Assembly (NCBI GenBank): GCA_017620345.1
Contig: JAFZQP010000083.1
Span: 1-17,320, forward strand
DNA length: 17,320 bases
Reading direction: 5' to 3'
Origin: Lachnospiraceae bacterium
Lineage (GTDB): Bacteria > Bacillota_A > Clostridia > Lachnospirales > Lachnospiraceae
Position numbers and translations under genes: made by a program. How positions within the stretch are numbered: the stretch's first letter is position 1; every line of letters starts with the position of its first letter. The notes below the pieces were generated by a model, which ran no database searches, had not been told where the DNA came from, and saw only the letters and a list, made by a program, of their open reading frames with translations. Positions 8,457 to 15,647 of the stretch are shown one piece after another.

Positions 8457-9371
8457 ATGCGCCACTTAATGAGCCCCATGGACTTTTCCGTGGAAGAACT
8501 GGAACAACTTATGGATCTGGCGGTCGATATCGAAAAAGATCCCGCCAAATACGCGCACAAATGCGACGGCAGGATTCTGGCGACGTGTTTCTACGAGCCG
8601 TCGACAAGAACAAGACTGTCGTTCGAATCTGCGATGCTTCGTCTCGGAGGAAACGTCCTGGGCTTTGCTTCGGCAGACTCATCGAGTGCGGCAAAAGGAG
8701 AGAGCGTATCCGATACGATCAGGATCATTTCAAGCTACGCCGATATATGTGCGATGCGCCATCCGAAGGAAGGTGCGCCGATGGTAGCGGCCTCCAAGTC
8801 ATGGATACCTGTCATCAATGCAGGGGACGGAGGACATCAGCATCCTACTCAGACACTTACGGATCTGATGACCATAAGATCTCTTAAAGGATCTCTTTCC
8901 AACATGACGATAGGGCTGTGTGGAGACCTGAAGTTCGGACGTACCGTCCATTCGCTGATCAATGCACTCATACGATATGAGAATGTAAAGTTCGTGTTCA
9001 TATCGCCGCCTGAGCTGCGCATCCCGGACTACATAAGGGAGGATGTTCTGATAAGGAACAACATTGAATTCAAGGAAGTGATAAAGCTTGACGACGTAAT
9101 GCCGGAGCTCGACATACTCTACATGACAAGGGTACAGCGTGAGAGGTTCTTCAACGAGGAAGATTATGTACGACTCAAGGATTTTTATATACTGAACAAA
9201 GACAAGATGGCGCTTGCCAAAAAGGAAATGATGGTCCTGCATCCGCTGCCGAGGGTAAATGAGATATCGGTTGAAGTCGATGAGGACGAGCGCGCGATGT
9301 ACTTCAAACAGGTAAGGTACGGCATGTATATCAGGATGGCGCTGATACTTACGCTCCTTGAAATTAAATGA
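8457..9371 (+). CDS. pyrB: aspartate carbamoyltransferase, catalytic chain
   Basis: First committed step of pyrimidine synthesis: carbamoyl phosphate plus aspartate gives N-carbamoylaspartate. The 304-residue protein matches the family length of about 305-310. It carries the carbamoyl-phosphate loop [16 protein letters not shown] (45-60), the neighbouring-subunit loop SSAAKGES with Lys80, RHPKEG (101-106), [11 protein letters not shown] (127-137) and the C-terminal [16 protein letters not shown] (8444-8450) precedes the ATG by six bases. The regulatory chain gene follows after 42 bases, so the product should be an allosteric PyrB6-PyrI6-type enzyme rather than the lone trimer found in Bacillus. 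A terminator hairpin immediately upstream suggests read-through or attenuation control. Confidence 0.99.
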   Translation: MRHLMSPMDFSVEELEQLMDLAVDIEKDPAKYAHKCDGRILATCFYEPSTRTRLSFESAMLRLGGNVLGFASADSSSAAKGESVSDTIRIISSYADICAMRHPKEGAPMVAASKSWIPVINAGDGGHQHPTQTLTDLMTIRSLKGSLSNMTIGLCGDLKFGRTVHSLINALIRYENVKFVFISPPELRIPDYIREDVLIRNNIEFKEVIKLDDVMPELDILYMTRVQRERFFNEEDYVRLKDFYILNKDKMALAKKEMMVLHPLPRVNEISVEVDEDERAMYFKQVRYGMYIRMALILTLLEIK

Positions 9372-9413
9372 GAGCGGATGCGGTGATAACGAATTCATGA
9401 TTGGAGGTTTGCC

Positions 9414-9842
9414 ATGTTAAACGTCGGTAAGATAGAAGAAGGATTTGTTCTGGATCACATGAACGCAGGTGAGAGTCTGCAGATATACCATGATCTGAAA
9501 CTTGATGAGCTTGACTGTACGGTCGCCATGATCATGAACGCCAGGAGCGGCAAGATGGGCAAGAAAGATATACTCAAGGTTGAGTGCAGCATAGATATGC
9601 TTGACCTTGATGTCCTCGGCTTCATAGATCATAAGATCACAGTCAATGTGATCAAGGATGGTGAGATAGTAGAGAAAAAACGGCTCCATCTTCCTAAGCA
9701 GATAAAGAACATCATCAAGTGTAAGAACCCAAGATGTATCACGAGCATTGAGCAGGAACTTGATCATATATTCGTGCTCACAGACCCTGAGAACGAAACA
9801 TACAGATGCAAGTACTGCGAAGAAACATACTCAAGACCGTAA
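9414..9842 (+). CDS. pyrI: aspartate carbamoyltransferase, regulatory chain
   Basis: Nucleotide-binding regulatory subunit of aspartate carbamoyltransferase. The 142 residues are a little shorter than E. coli PyrI (about 153). The N-terminal allosteric domain (about 1-97) begins MLNVGKIEEGFVLDHMNAG. The C-terminal zinc domain carries the four ligands Cys103, Cys108 (KCKNPRC), Cys132 and Cys135 (RCKYC), which bridge to the catalytic chain. GGAGG lies six bases before the ATG. It forms an operon with pyrB. No strong terminator follows; a 5-bp inverted repeat (GACAG/CTGTC, 9843-9857) without a T-tract is all that is seen before the next promoter. Confidence 0.98.
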   Translation: MLNVGKIEEGFVLDHMNAGESLQIYHDLKLDELDCTVAMIMNARSGKMGKKDILKVECSIDMLDLDVLGFIDHKITVNVIKDGEIVEKKRLHLPKQIKNIIKCKNPRCITSIEQELDHIFVLTDPENETYRCKYCEETYSRP

Positions 9843-9864
9843 GACAGAAGAACTGTCCCATATC

Positions 9865-9893
9865 TTGCAGTATCTTATGAATGATGGTATATT
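9865..9893 (+). promoter_or_regulatory. promoter of the PH-folC-HD-folP-folBK operon
   Basis: TTGCAG (9865-9870), a 17-base spacer and TATATT (9888-9893) with an extended -10 (TGG immediately before it). This is the best promoter between pyrI and the folate genes. Transcription would begin near 9900. Confidence 0.6.
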
Positions 9894-9913
9894 TTGATCA
9901 GATGTTTTGATCA
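9892..9913 (+). repeat. direct repeat TTTTGATCA x2 at the folate-operon start site
   Basis: TTTTGATCA occurs at 9892-9900 and 9905-9913, a 13-base period, each copy containing the palindrome TGATCA. The pair sits over the expected transcription start of the folate operon, where a repressor could act. The regulator is unknown and the repeat may be chance in AT-rich DNA. Confidence 0.35.
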
Positions 9914-9936
9914 CTACAGAAGATAGGAGAACGGTC

Positions 9937-10386
9937 ATGGCAGAAGAGAAGAATATCATTGAAGAAGCAAGAGAGGTTCTTGATCCCGAGATCAGATACC
10001 AGGATGAAACACCGGTGTTCACGGAACGCAAGAGATGGCTCTTTTTCGGGCTTCCGTTCACTTTTACAAAATATATCCTTAAGGATGACATTCTTACGAC
10101 GCAGTCGGGATTTTTCAAGACAGTGATCAATGACTGCTATATGTACAAGATAGTTGATGTGCAGTTGGAAAAGACGCTGATGGAGAAGATGGCGGGACTC
10201 GGAACGGTCGTATGTTATACTTCCGACACAACCGACAAGGTTCTGAAGATCAGCCACGTGCGTCATTCCGAACAGATCAAGAACTTTATCCTTGAAAAAT
10301 CAGAGAAGATGAGGATGAAGAGAAGGACTCTTACAACACTGAGCCTTAACTCGGATGTTCTTGAAGAGACCGATGGCATTGAATGA
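9937..10386 (+). CDS. small PH domain-like protein (YdbS/bPH2 type), no membrane helix
   Basis: A 149-residue protein whose centre (about 30-125) resembles the bacterial PH domain found in YdbS/YdbT-type proteins: ERKRWLFFGLPFTFTKYILKDDILTTQSGFFKT, a run of beta strands, then an amphipathic helix from HSEQIKNFILEKSEKM. Unlike YdbS it has no convincing transmembrane segment, so it is probably cytoplasmic. Acidic ends flank the domain. The ATG at 9937 is chosen because AGGAGA lies six bases upstream; a TTG at 9907 in the same frame lacks a ribosome binding site. It is the first gene of the folate operon and its end overlaps folC by 14 bases. The function is unknown; a role tied to folate synthesis is only guilt by association. 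Confidence 0.78.
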   Translation: MAEEKNIIEEAREVLDPEIRYQDETPVFTERKRWLFFGLPFTFTKYILKDDILTTQSGFFKTVINDCYMYKIVDVQLEKTLMEKMAGLGTVVCYTSDTTDKVLKISHVRHSEQIKNFILEKSEKMRMKRRTLTTLSLNSDVLEETDGIE

Positions 10387-11698
10387 TGTGAATGACTATG
10401 CATCCGTCTGCAGGTATATTGAAAGCTCTGCCTGTCTCGGGAGCAGACCGGGACTTGCGCGTATACAGGCACTGTGCGGTATCATGGGTGATCCGCAGGA
10501 TGATCTTTCCTTTATCCATATAGCGGGGACTAACGGAAAAGGAAGTACAGCGGCGATGATCGCATCTGCGCTTACGGGCGCACATATTCGTGTCGGAATG
10601 TACTATTCACCGGCGCTGTGCGGTATCAAGGATCATTATGCAATAGACGGAGAGATCATTTCCAATGATGATTATGCCGTTGCTGTAGGCTGTGTTGCGG
10701 CGGCAAATGAAATACTGAGAAAGAATACAGGTGAGGGTGCTACGCAGTTTGAACTGGAGACTGCTGTTGCGCTCTCATATTTTCAGAAAAAAAATTGCGA
10801 CGTTGTGGTACTCGAGACCGGAATGGGCGGAGCGGAAGATGCCACCAATGTTGTAAAAAACAAGATATGCTGTGTGATCACTTCGATATCCTATGACCAT
10901 ATGCAGTACCTTGGCAACACGCTGGCGGATATCGCAAAGGCCAAGGCAGGGATCATCACATCGGACTGTCCCGTGATCGCACTTGATGCTTCACCGGAGG
11001 CAACGGAAGTGATCAGGCAGCAATGCAGCATGACCGGAAGCAGGCTGTATACCGTGGATCCTCAAAAGATCAGTATGGTGCACGATCATCCGACGGGGGA
11101 GATCATCAACTTTGAAGAATTTAAGGATATAAGGGTTGCGCTCTCCGGAACATTTCAGGCTGAAAACGCGGGTGTTGCACTGCGGACTCTTGAGGTTATA
11201 AGCCGCGGGGGTCTTATACCGGGATGCAGATTTGACGGCGATGATCTTTATTCCGGGCTTGCGAAGGTAAGATGGCCGTACAGATTTGAGATGATATGTG
11301 ATGATCCGACAGTGATCGTTGACGGAGCACATAATGCGGATGCCGCGGCAAAACTTAGGGCTACGCTTGAAGACAGGTTTGCAGGTTACAGGATCATACT
11401 TGTGATCGGAATGTTCCGTGATAAGGAATATGAGAAAGTTGCGGCGCAGCTTGCAGGCCTTGCATATAGGACGATAACCGTGAGCACACCTGACAATCCG
11501 CGCGCACTTCCGGCAAAAGATCTGGCTGCGGTAGCGGGACACTTTTGCGAAAATGTCACCGCATGTGAAACAATAGAGGAAGCATATGAGCTTGCGGTAC
11601 AGGCATGCAAGGGATTGGATAAAAGCATGGTCATAGCATGCGGATCACTTTCATATTTAGCGATTTTTCGTGAGTGTAACGACAAATGGAAAGAGTAA
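10373..11698 (+). CDS. folC: folylpolyglutamate synthase / dihydrofolate synthase
   Basis: Mur-ligase-type enzyme that adds glutamate to dihydropteroate (making dihydrofolate) and extends the polyglutamate tail of folates. The 441 residues match the family length. Visible motifs are the P-loop HIAGTNGKGSTAAM (49-62), the substrate strand YYSPALCGIKDHYAIDG (77-93), TQFELETAVALSYF (124-137), VVLETGMGGAEDATN (145-159), SYDHMQYLG (173-181), and IAKAKAGI, which contains the lysine usually carbamylated. The consensus GG-R/K-x-D-A/S-T-N reads GGAEDATN here and EKAGI reads AKAGI, mild deviations. VDGAHNADA marks the C-terminal domain. The start at 10373 overlaps the preceding gene by 14 bases; an ATG at 10355 would add six residues with no better ribosome binding site. 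The 3' end overlaps the HD gene by 13 bases. Confidence 0.96.
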   Translation: MALNDVNDYASVCRYIESSACLGSRPGLARIQALCGIMGDPQDDLSFIHIAGTNGKGSTAAMIASALTGAHIRVGMYYSPALCGIKDHYAIDGEIISNDDYAVAVGCVAAANEILRKNTGEGATQFELETAVALSYFQKKNCDVVVLETGMGGAEDATNVVKNKICCVITSISYDHMQYLGNTLADIAKAKAGIITSDCPVIALDASPEATEVIRQQCSMTGSRLYTVDPQKISMVHDHPTGEIINFEEFKDIRVALSGTFQAENAGVALRTLEVISRGGLIPGCRFDGDDLYSGLAKVRWPYRFEMICDDPTVIVDGAHNADAAAKLRATLEDRFAGYRIILVIGMFRDKEYEKVAAQLAGLAYRTITVSTPDNPRALPAKDLAAVAGHFCENVTACETIEEAYELAVQACKGLDKSMVIACGSLSYLAIFRECNDKWKE

Positions 11699-12168
11699 AC
11701 AGGATCATAAAAAATGACGGCTTCAAAAAGCTCGTTCATGAAATAGAAGAACTTGAAACAGACAGGATATTCTGTCATCATGATATCGATCATTTTCTCG
11801 ACGTGGCGAGGATCGCAACCATTATCGCACAGGATGAGGGGATAGATAAAGAACGCGATATCATATATGCGGCTGCGCTTCTTCATGATATCGGAAGGGG
11901 CGAACAGTATAAGAATGATATCGAACATGAACTTGCGAGCGCAGCTATCGCACCGTCCATATTAAGTGAATGCGGATATACGGAAGATGAGATCGACGAG
12001 ATCGTGGTCGCCATATTGAATCACGGCAACGAAGCAGTCAGGGATGATGCAGATCTTGCTGGGATTCTGTACCGCGCCGATAAGGCATCGCGTAAATGTT
12101 ATATGTGCAAGGTAACAGACAGCTGCCACAAACCGCCTGAAAAACTTGTTATGGAAATAAAGTACTAG
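11686..12168 (+). CDS. HD-domain hydrolase of the folate operon
   Basis: A 160-residue metal-dependent phosphohydrolase-type protein. Candidate metal ligands are the histidines in FCHHDIDHFLDVAR (31, 32, 36), His67-Asp68 in ALLHDIGRG, His81, His113 in LNHGNE and the aspartate of YRADKASR (132). After the HD core comes a small cysteine cluster, CYMCKVTDSCHKPPEK (Cys138, Cys141, Cys147, His148), which could bind zinc. I recall similar HD proteins with an ADKxSR-Cys-rich tail in clostridial folate loci, but no function is established to my knowledge. It starts 13 bases inside folC and ends one base before folP, so it is translated with the folate enzymes. A role in removing phosphate from a pterin intermediate is possible but purely inferred. 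Confidence 0.92.
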   Translation: MERVNRIIKNDGFKKLVHEIEELETDRIFCHHDIDHFLDVARIATIIAQDEGIDKERDIIYAAALLHDIGRGEQYKNDIEHELASAAIAPSILSECGYTEDEIDEIVVAILNHGNEAVRDDADLAGILYRADKASRKCYMCKVTDSCHKPPEKLVMEIKY

Positions 12169-12169
12169 G

Positions 12170-12988
12170 ATGAAAGGTATGAAGATAAGAAACACGGAAT
12201 TTGATCTGAAAAAGACAACATATGTTATGGGTATACTGAATGTAACACCGGACTCATTTTGGGACGGCGGTTTACATAATACTCCGGAAACTGCAGTCGA
12301 ACATGCCCTTAAAATGATAAAAGATGGGGCAGCGATAATCGATATAGGAGGAGAGTCAACAAGACCCGGCTTTGTTCCTGTTGAGGCAGGCGAGGAGATG
12401 GAAAGGGTCATTCCGGTGATAAAGGGACTCCGTGCTGTTTCGGACATTCCCATATCGATCGACACGACCAAGGCTGAGGTTGCGGCTGCAGCGCTCGCAG
12501 CCGGGGCGGATATCGTTAATACGGTTGCGGGACTTGGAATTGATGACAAGATGCTTACGGTCGTAAAGGACCATAAAAGCGTTTTAGTCCTGACATATGA
12601 CCATAGTTATGTTAACCCGCTCGGAGAAGCACTTATAGAAATGGCAGAATCGGTCAGGGAAGCGGGTATAGATGAGGATAAGATAATAGTCGATCCGGGT
12701 ATCGGCTTCGGTAAGACAGATGAAGATAACTTACGCATTATGAATGAGCTTCCGATAATAACACAGATCGGGTATCCGATCCTTCTCGGGACTTCGCGCA
12801 AGTCCATGATCGGAAATGTTCTTGGAGTCCCCGAGGATAAGAGACTTGCAGGAACACTTGCCACAACGGTTCTGGCAACACTTGCAGGAGTCGCTATAGT
12901 ACGTGTTCATGATGTTTTGGAGAATATACAGGCTATTAGGATGACAGAGACAATAAGCGGGGTGGAAGATGGATCATATCAGCATTAG
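12170..12988 (+). CDS. folP: dihydropteroate synthase
   Basis: Condenses 6-hydroxymethyl-dihydropterin pyrophosphate with p-aminobenzoate; the sulfonamide target. The 272-residue TIM barrel shows ILNVTPDSFWDGG (22-34), DIGGESTRPG (58-67), SIDTTKAEV (96-104; Asp98), IVDPGIGFGKT (173-183; Asp175), LLGTSRKSMIG (205-215; Lys211) and VRVHDV (244-249; Arg245, His247), so pterin and phosphate contacts are conserved. Two usual stretches are altered: IINDVSG is IVNTVAG (115-121), and the VLMHMRG segment is replaced by VLTYDHSY (140-147). An in-frame ATG at 12179 is an alternative start with AGGA eight bases upstream, shortening the protein by three residues. It begins one base after the HD gene and overlaps folBK by 20 bases. 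Confidence 0.95.
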   Translation: MKGMKIRNTEFDLKKTTYVMGILNVTPDSFWDGGLHNTPETAVEHALKMIKDGAAIIDIGGESTRPGFVPVEAGEEMERVIPVIKGLRAVSDIPISIDTTKAEVAAAALAAGADIVNTVAGLGIDDKMLTVVKDHKSVLVLTYDHSYVNPLGEALIEMAESVREAGIDEDKIIVDPGIGFGKTDEDNLRIMNELPIITQIGYPILLGTSRKSMIGNVLGVPEDKRLAGTLATTVLATLAGVAIVRVHDVLENIQAIRMTETISGVEDGSYQH

Positions 12989-13799
12989 AGACCTGGAAGT
13001 ATTTGCAAATCACGGTGTGTTTGAGGAAGAAGTCAATCTCGGACAGAAATTCCTTGTATGCGCCGATCTGTATTTTGATATTTCAGCTGCCGGAAAAAGC
13101 GATGATCTTCATCTCTCGGTCGATTATGCCGAGGTGTGTGCAAAGATCACCAAATGGATGAAGAACAACCGCTGCAGACTGATAGAGACTGTTGCATGCG
13201 CTATTGCGGATAAGATACTTGCCGAATATGATGTTGTCCGCGAGGTCGAAGTTACGATCAAGAAACCGTGGGCCCCGATAGGCCTGCCGCTTGAATGTGT
13301 CAGCATATCCGTATCGCGCAAATGGCACAGGGTGTATCTGTCAGTCGGATCGAACATGGGAGACAAGAAGAAGCACATAGAAGACGGTATCAAATTTATC
13401 AAAAAGGATCAGGGGGTGCGTATAATGTGTGTTTCAAAACTTATCAAGACCAAACCGTACGGCAATACCGACCAGGATGATTTTATAAACGGTGCTGTAT
13501 GCCTCGAGACGACACATGGACCGCATGAACTGCTGGATCTTATCCATGATGCCGAAAAAGCGGCAAAGCGTGTAAGAAAAGAGCACTGGGGACCCAGGAC
13601 TCTTGATATGGATATACTGTTCTATGATGATCTGATCATGTGCGATGACGATCTTGTTATACCGCATCCGGATATGGCAAACAGGGAATTTGTTCTGGCA
13701 CCTATGAAAGAGATAGCGCCATATGCAATGCATCCCATAACGAGAAAGACGATAACGCAGATGCTCGATGAACTTACCGCATCAGGGGACAAATCTTGA
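12969..13799 (+). CDS. folBK: bifunctional dihydroneopterin aldolase / HPPK (FolB-FolK fusion)
   Basis: Two consecutive folate enzymes in one 276-residue chain. Residues 1-118 are dihydroneopterin aldolase: MDHISIRDLEVFANHGVFEEE with the catalytic-region Glu21, Tyr53 in VDYAEV, and Lys99 in VTIKKPWAPI. Residues about 121-276 are hydroxymethyldihydropterin pyrophosphokinase: VYLSVGSNMGDK (122-133), KPYGNTDQDDFINGAV (162-177), RVRKEHWGPRTLDMDILFYD (201-220) and VIPHPDMANREFVL (230-243). The linker is only a few residues. Fusion of FolB and FolK is common in Firmicutes. The start lies 20 bases inside folP, after GGGGTGGAAG. The last 18 bases overlap the convergent minus-strand gene, and no terminator is seen. 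Confidence 0.97.
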   Translation: MDHISIRDLEVFANHGVFEEEVNLGQKFLVCADLYFDISAAGKSDDLHLSVDYAEVCAKITKWMKNNRCRLIETVACAIADKILAEYDVVREVEVTIKKPWAPIGLPLECVSISVSRKWHRVYLSVGSNMGDKKKHIEDGIKFIKKDQGVRIMCVSKLIKTKPYGNTDQDDFINGAVCLETTHGPHELLDLIHDAEKAAKRVRKEHWGPRTLDMDILFYDDLIMCDDDLVIPHPDMANREFVLAPMKEIAPYAMHPITRKTITQMLDELTASGDKS

Positions 13800-14777
13800 T
13801 GATTCGCCATTACCGCCGAATGTATATGTCACGTACAGCGCATCTTCCTTGAAGGGCGAATAGAACGTATACATGCTCGTGCAGTTGATGTTTTCGAAGT
13901 TACCGGTAGCCACGACGACCTGGTTGCTGCCGTCGGTCTCGACTCTTATAAGAGCCGGGTTCTGATTTCTCTGATAGAAGATAACATTTCCGTACACGTT
14001 GAAAGTATCCACGCGCTCGTTCGTGACTTTGGTAAGACTTGCGTCAGAAAGAGAGTATCTGTACAGACAGTAATTGTCATTCATGTTCATGAAGTATATA
14101 TCACTTCCGTTAAGTACCGGATTGTACACCGCCATATCCATGAACACACGGGTTGATGTGTCGCCGGGTCGGTATATCTTGAGCTTCATCGAATCCTGTT
14201 CACAAAAATATATGTTGCCGTTTATCACGCATGCGGGATTGATTATCTCGTCAACAGCAAGGCCTTTGTCTTTGCCGTCAAGAGAGCAGTGATACAGCTG
14301 CATTCCGTTAGTGTTGTCGTAGTGTTCGTAGTAGAGAGTGCTTCCCACGAGATTGAGCACTCCCGACGTACACTTGTCGAGACAGACAAAATCAGTCTCC
14401 CCCTTCTTGAGACGGAATACACCGCTCATTCGGCCCGCAACACCCATGAACTTGCTGCCGCCCGGATCATCGAAATAGAAATAGATATAATCTCCGGCGG
14501 AATTGATATATGAGACCGGAATGTCCAAAACCTTTTCGGGATTGGAACAGTCTGTGCGCATCCTGTACAGACAGTGTGAATCTTCGAGATTTGCAAAGTA
14601 GATGTAGCCGTCATCCTCGCAGAACAGCCCTTTGTTGTTGAGATTACCCGAGGTGTTTCCGATGGTGTCTGCACTGTTATCCGGGATACGTGCCAGTTGC
14701 TTTCCAACGAGCACAACTCCTATCGCTATAGCGACAACCATGATCGCAACGATCAGCGCTATGATACGTTTATTCAT
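13782..14777 (-). CDS. membrane-anchored DUF5050 beta-propeller-like protein
   Basis: A 331-residue protein with one N-terminal hydrophobic helix (about 5-25, IIALIVAIMVVAIAIGVVLV) with positive charges on its cytoplasmic side, then an extracellular domain of about 40-residue repeats, each with an aromatic strand (YIYFAN near 58, YIYFYF near 97, TLYYEH near 147, NIYFCE near 188, DIYFMN near 226, VIFYQR near 265) and a following LYR/IYR strand. This is the DUF5050 propeller-like pattern of clostridial surface proteins; the function is unknown. The ATG at 14777 is chosen over the GTG at 14786 because AGGAGG (complement of 14786-14791) lies eight bases upstream. The gene is transcribed from its own promoter in the divergent 14778-14942 region, and its 3' end overlaps folBK by 18 bases. 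Confidence 0.8.
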   Translation of the reverse strand: MNKRIIALIVAIMVVAIAIGVVLVGKQLARIPDNSADTIGNTSGNLNNKGLFCEDDGYIYFANLEDSHCLYRMRTDCSNPEKVLDIPVSYINSAGDYIYFYFDDPGGSKFMGVAGRMSGVFRLKKGETDFVCLDKCTSGVLNLVGSTLYYEHYDNTNGMQLYHCSLDGKDKGLAVDEIINPACVINGNIYFCEQDSMKLKIYRPGDTSTRVFMDMAVYNPVLNGSDIYFMNMNDNYCLYRYSLSDASLTKVTNERVDTFNVYGNVIFYQRNQNPALIRVETDGSNQVVVATGNFENINCTSMYTFYSPFKEDALYVTYTFGGNGESSRFVP

Positions 14778-14803
14778 ACAGACCACCTCCTCACCCTATC
14801 TAT

Positions 14804-14832
14804 ATTATATCATTTGTTGGTGCATTTGTGAT
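14804..14832 (-). promoter_or_regulatory. promoter of the DUF5050 gene (reverse strand)
   Basis: On the reverse strand ATCACA (14827-14832) precedes TATAAT (14804-14809) by 17 bases, and the -10 box is exact with an extended TGA in front. The start point would be near 14797, just upstream of the AGGAGG of this gene, leaving a very short leader. Confidence 0.6.
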
Positions 14833-14865
14833 AAACATATTTTTTACATTATTTGAACACAATTA

Positions 14866-14908
14866 GGACATATTTTCACTTTATCATGTCCGATGTGAGG
14901 CGCACATC
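14866..14908 (+). promoter_or_regulatory. inverted repeats upstream of the VTC gene (candidate operator and leader hairpin)
   Basis: GGACAT (14866-14871) and ATGTCC (14886-14891) form a 6-base inverted repeat with a 14-base spacer. TATCAT (14882-14887), a possible -10 box without a clear -35, overlaps its right half. Immediately after, GATGTG (14892-14897) and CACATC (14903-14908) can form a 6-bp hairpin with a 5-base loop. These are the only structured elements in the divergent intergenic region on the VTC side. Function is inferred and weak. Confidence 0.3.
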
Positions 14909-14942
14909 CGCGCGATGAGTATATTTAAAAAGGAAGAACGAT

Positions 14943-15632
14943 ATGGGATATGAAACACGTTTCAGGCACGAACTGAAGTATGAAGTTGGTTACGGCGAGT
15001 ACCTGTGCATCAGACAAAGGCTCCGGGCGATATGCGACAGCGATCCGCATACGGGTGATGACGGAACATATCTGATCAGGAGTATTTATTTCGACAATAT
15101 CGATAACAAGGCACTTGTCGAGAAGGTCATAGGAACGAGCCGCAGGGAAAAGTTCAGGATCAGGTATTACAACGATGATCTCAGTTACATCACTCTTGAG
15201 AAAAAACAGAAGATCAACGACCTGTGCAAGAAGGTGGAATGCTCACTTACAAAAGATGAGTTGTGCGATATATTAAGCGGTGATACGGCCTTCATGAAAG
15301 AACATAAGGCGGGACTTGTCAGGGAGCTGTATAGCGAGATGACGATGCAGCAGCTGCGGCCGAAGGTCCTTGTCAGTTACAGAAGAGAGCCGTATATATA
15401 CAGACCGGGAAACGTACGCGTAACATTTGATTTTGGCATAAGGACAACGATGTTTTCCAGGAATTACATCGAAGACATTCACGAGGTACCTGCAACTGAT
15501 GATGCACAGATGATGATAATGGAAGTCAAATATGATGATTTTCTCCCCAATATCATCTCATGCATAGTCAATGAAGGAAATATAAGGCAACAGAGTTTTT
15601 CAAAATATGAAGCATGCCGGAAGTTCGGCTGA
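14943..15632 (+). CDS. VTC-domain polyphosphate polymerase
   Basis: A 229-residue protein that is essentially one VTC domain, the triphosphate-tunnel fold that in yeast Vtc4 makes polyphosphate from ATP. Tunnel residues are recognisable along the chain: FRHELKYEV (7-15; Lys12), SIYFDN (47-52), KFRIRYY (70-76; Arg72, Arg74), ITLEKKQK (83-90; Glu86, Lys88), VSYRREPY (144-151), VTFDFGIRT (160-168), IMEVKYD (192-198; Glu194, Lys196) and SFSKYEACR (218-226). It has no membrane helix, SPX domain or signal peptide, so it is cytoplasmic or held at the membrane by a partner. AAGGAAG lies six bases before the ATG. The DUF4956 membrane protein gene follows after 15 bases, pointing to a joint complex. 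Activity is inferred from the family. Confidence 0.92.
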   Translation: MGYETRFRHELKYEVGYGEYLCIRQRLRAICDSDPHTGDDGTYLIRSIYFDNIDNKALVEKVIGTSRREKFRIRYYNDDLSYITLEKKQKINDLCKKVECSLTKDELCDILSGDTAFMKEHKAGLVRELYSEMTMQQLRPKVLVSYRREPYIYRPGNVRVTFDFGIRTTMFSRNYIEDIHEVPATDDAQMMIMEVKYDDFLPNIISCIVNEGNIRQQSFSKYEACRKFG

Positions 15633-15647
15633 TAACGGAGGTAGGAA

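Noticed and set aside
8432..8887. 151-codon + strand open frame inside pyrB
   Set aside because: It is out of frame with pyrB, Arg/Gly-rich and low in plausibility; pyrB itself is unambiguous.
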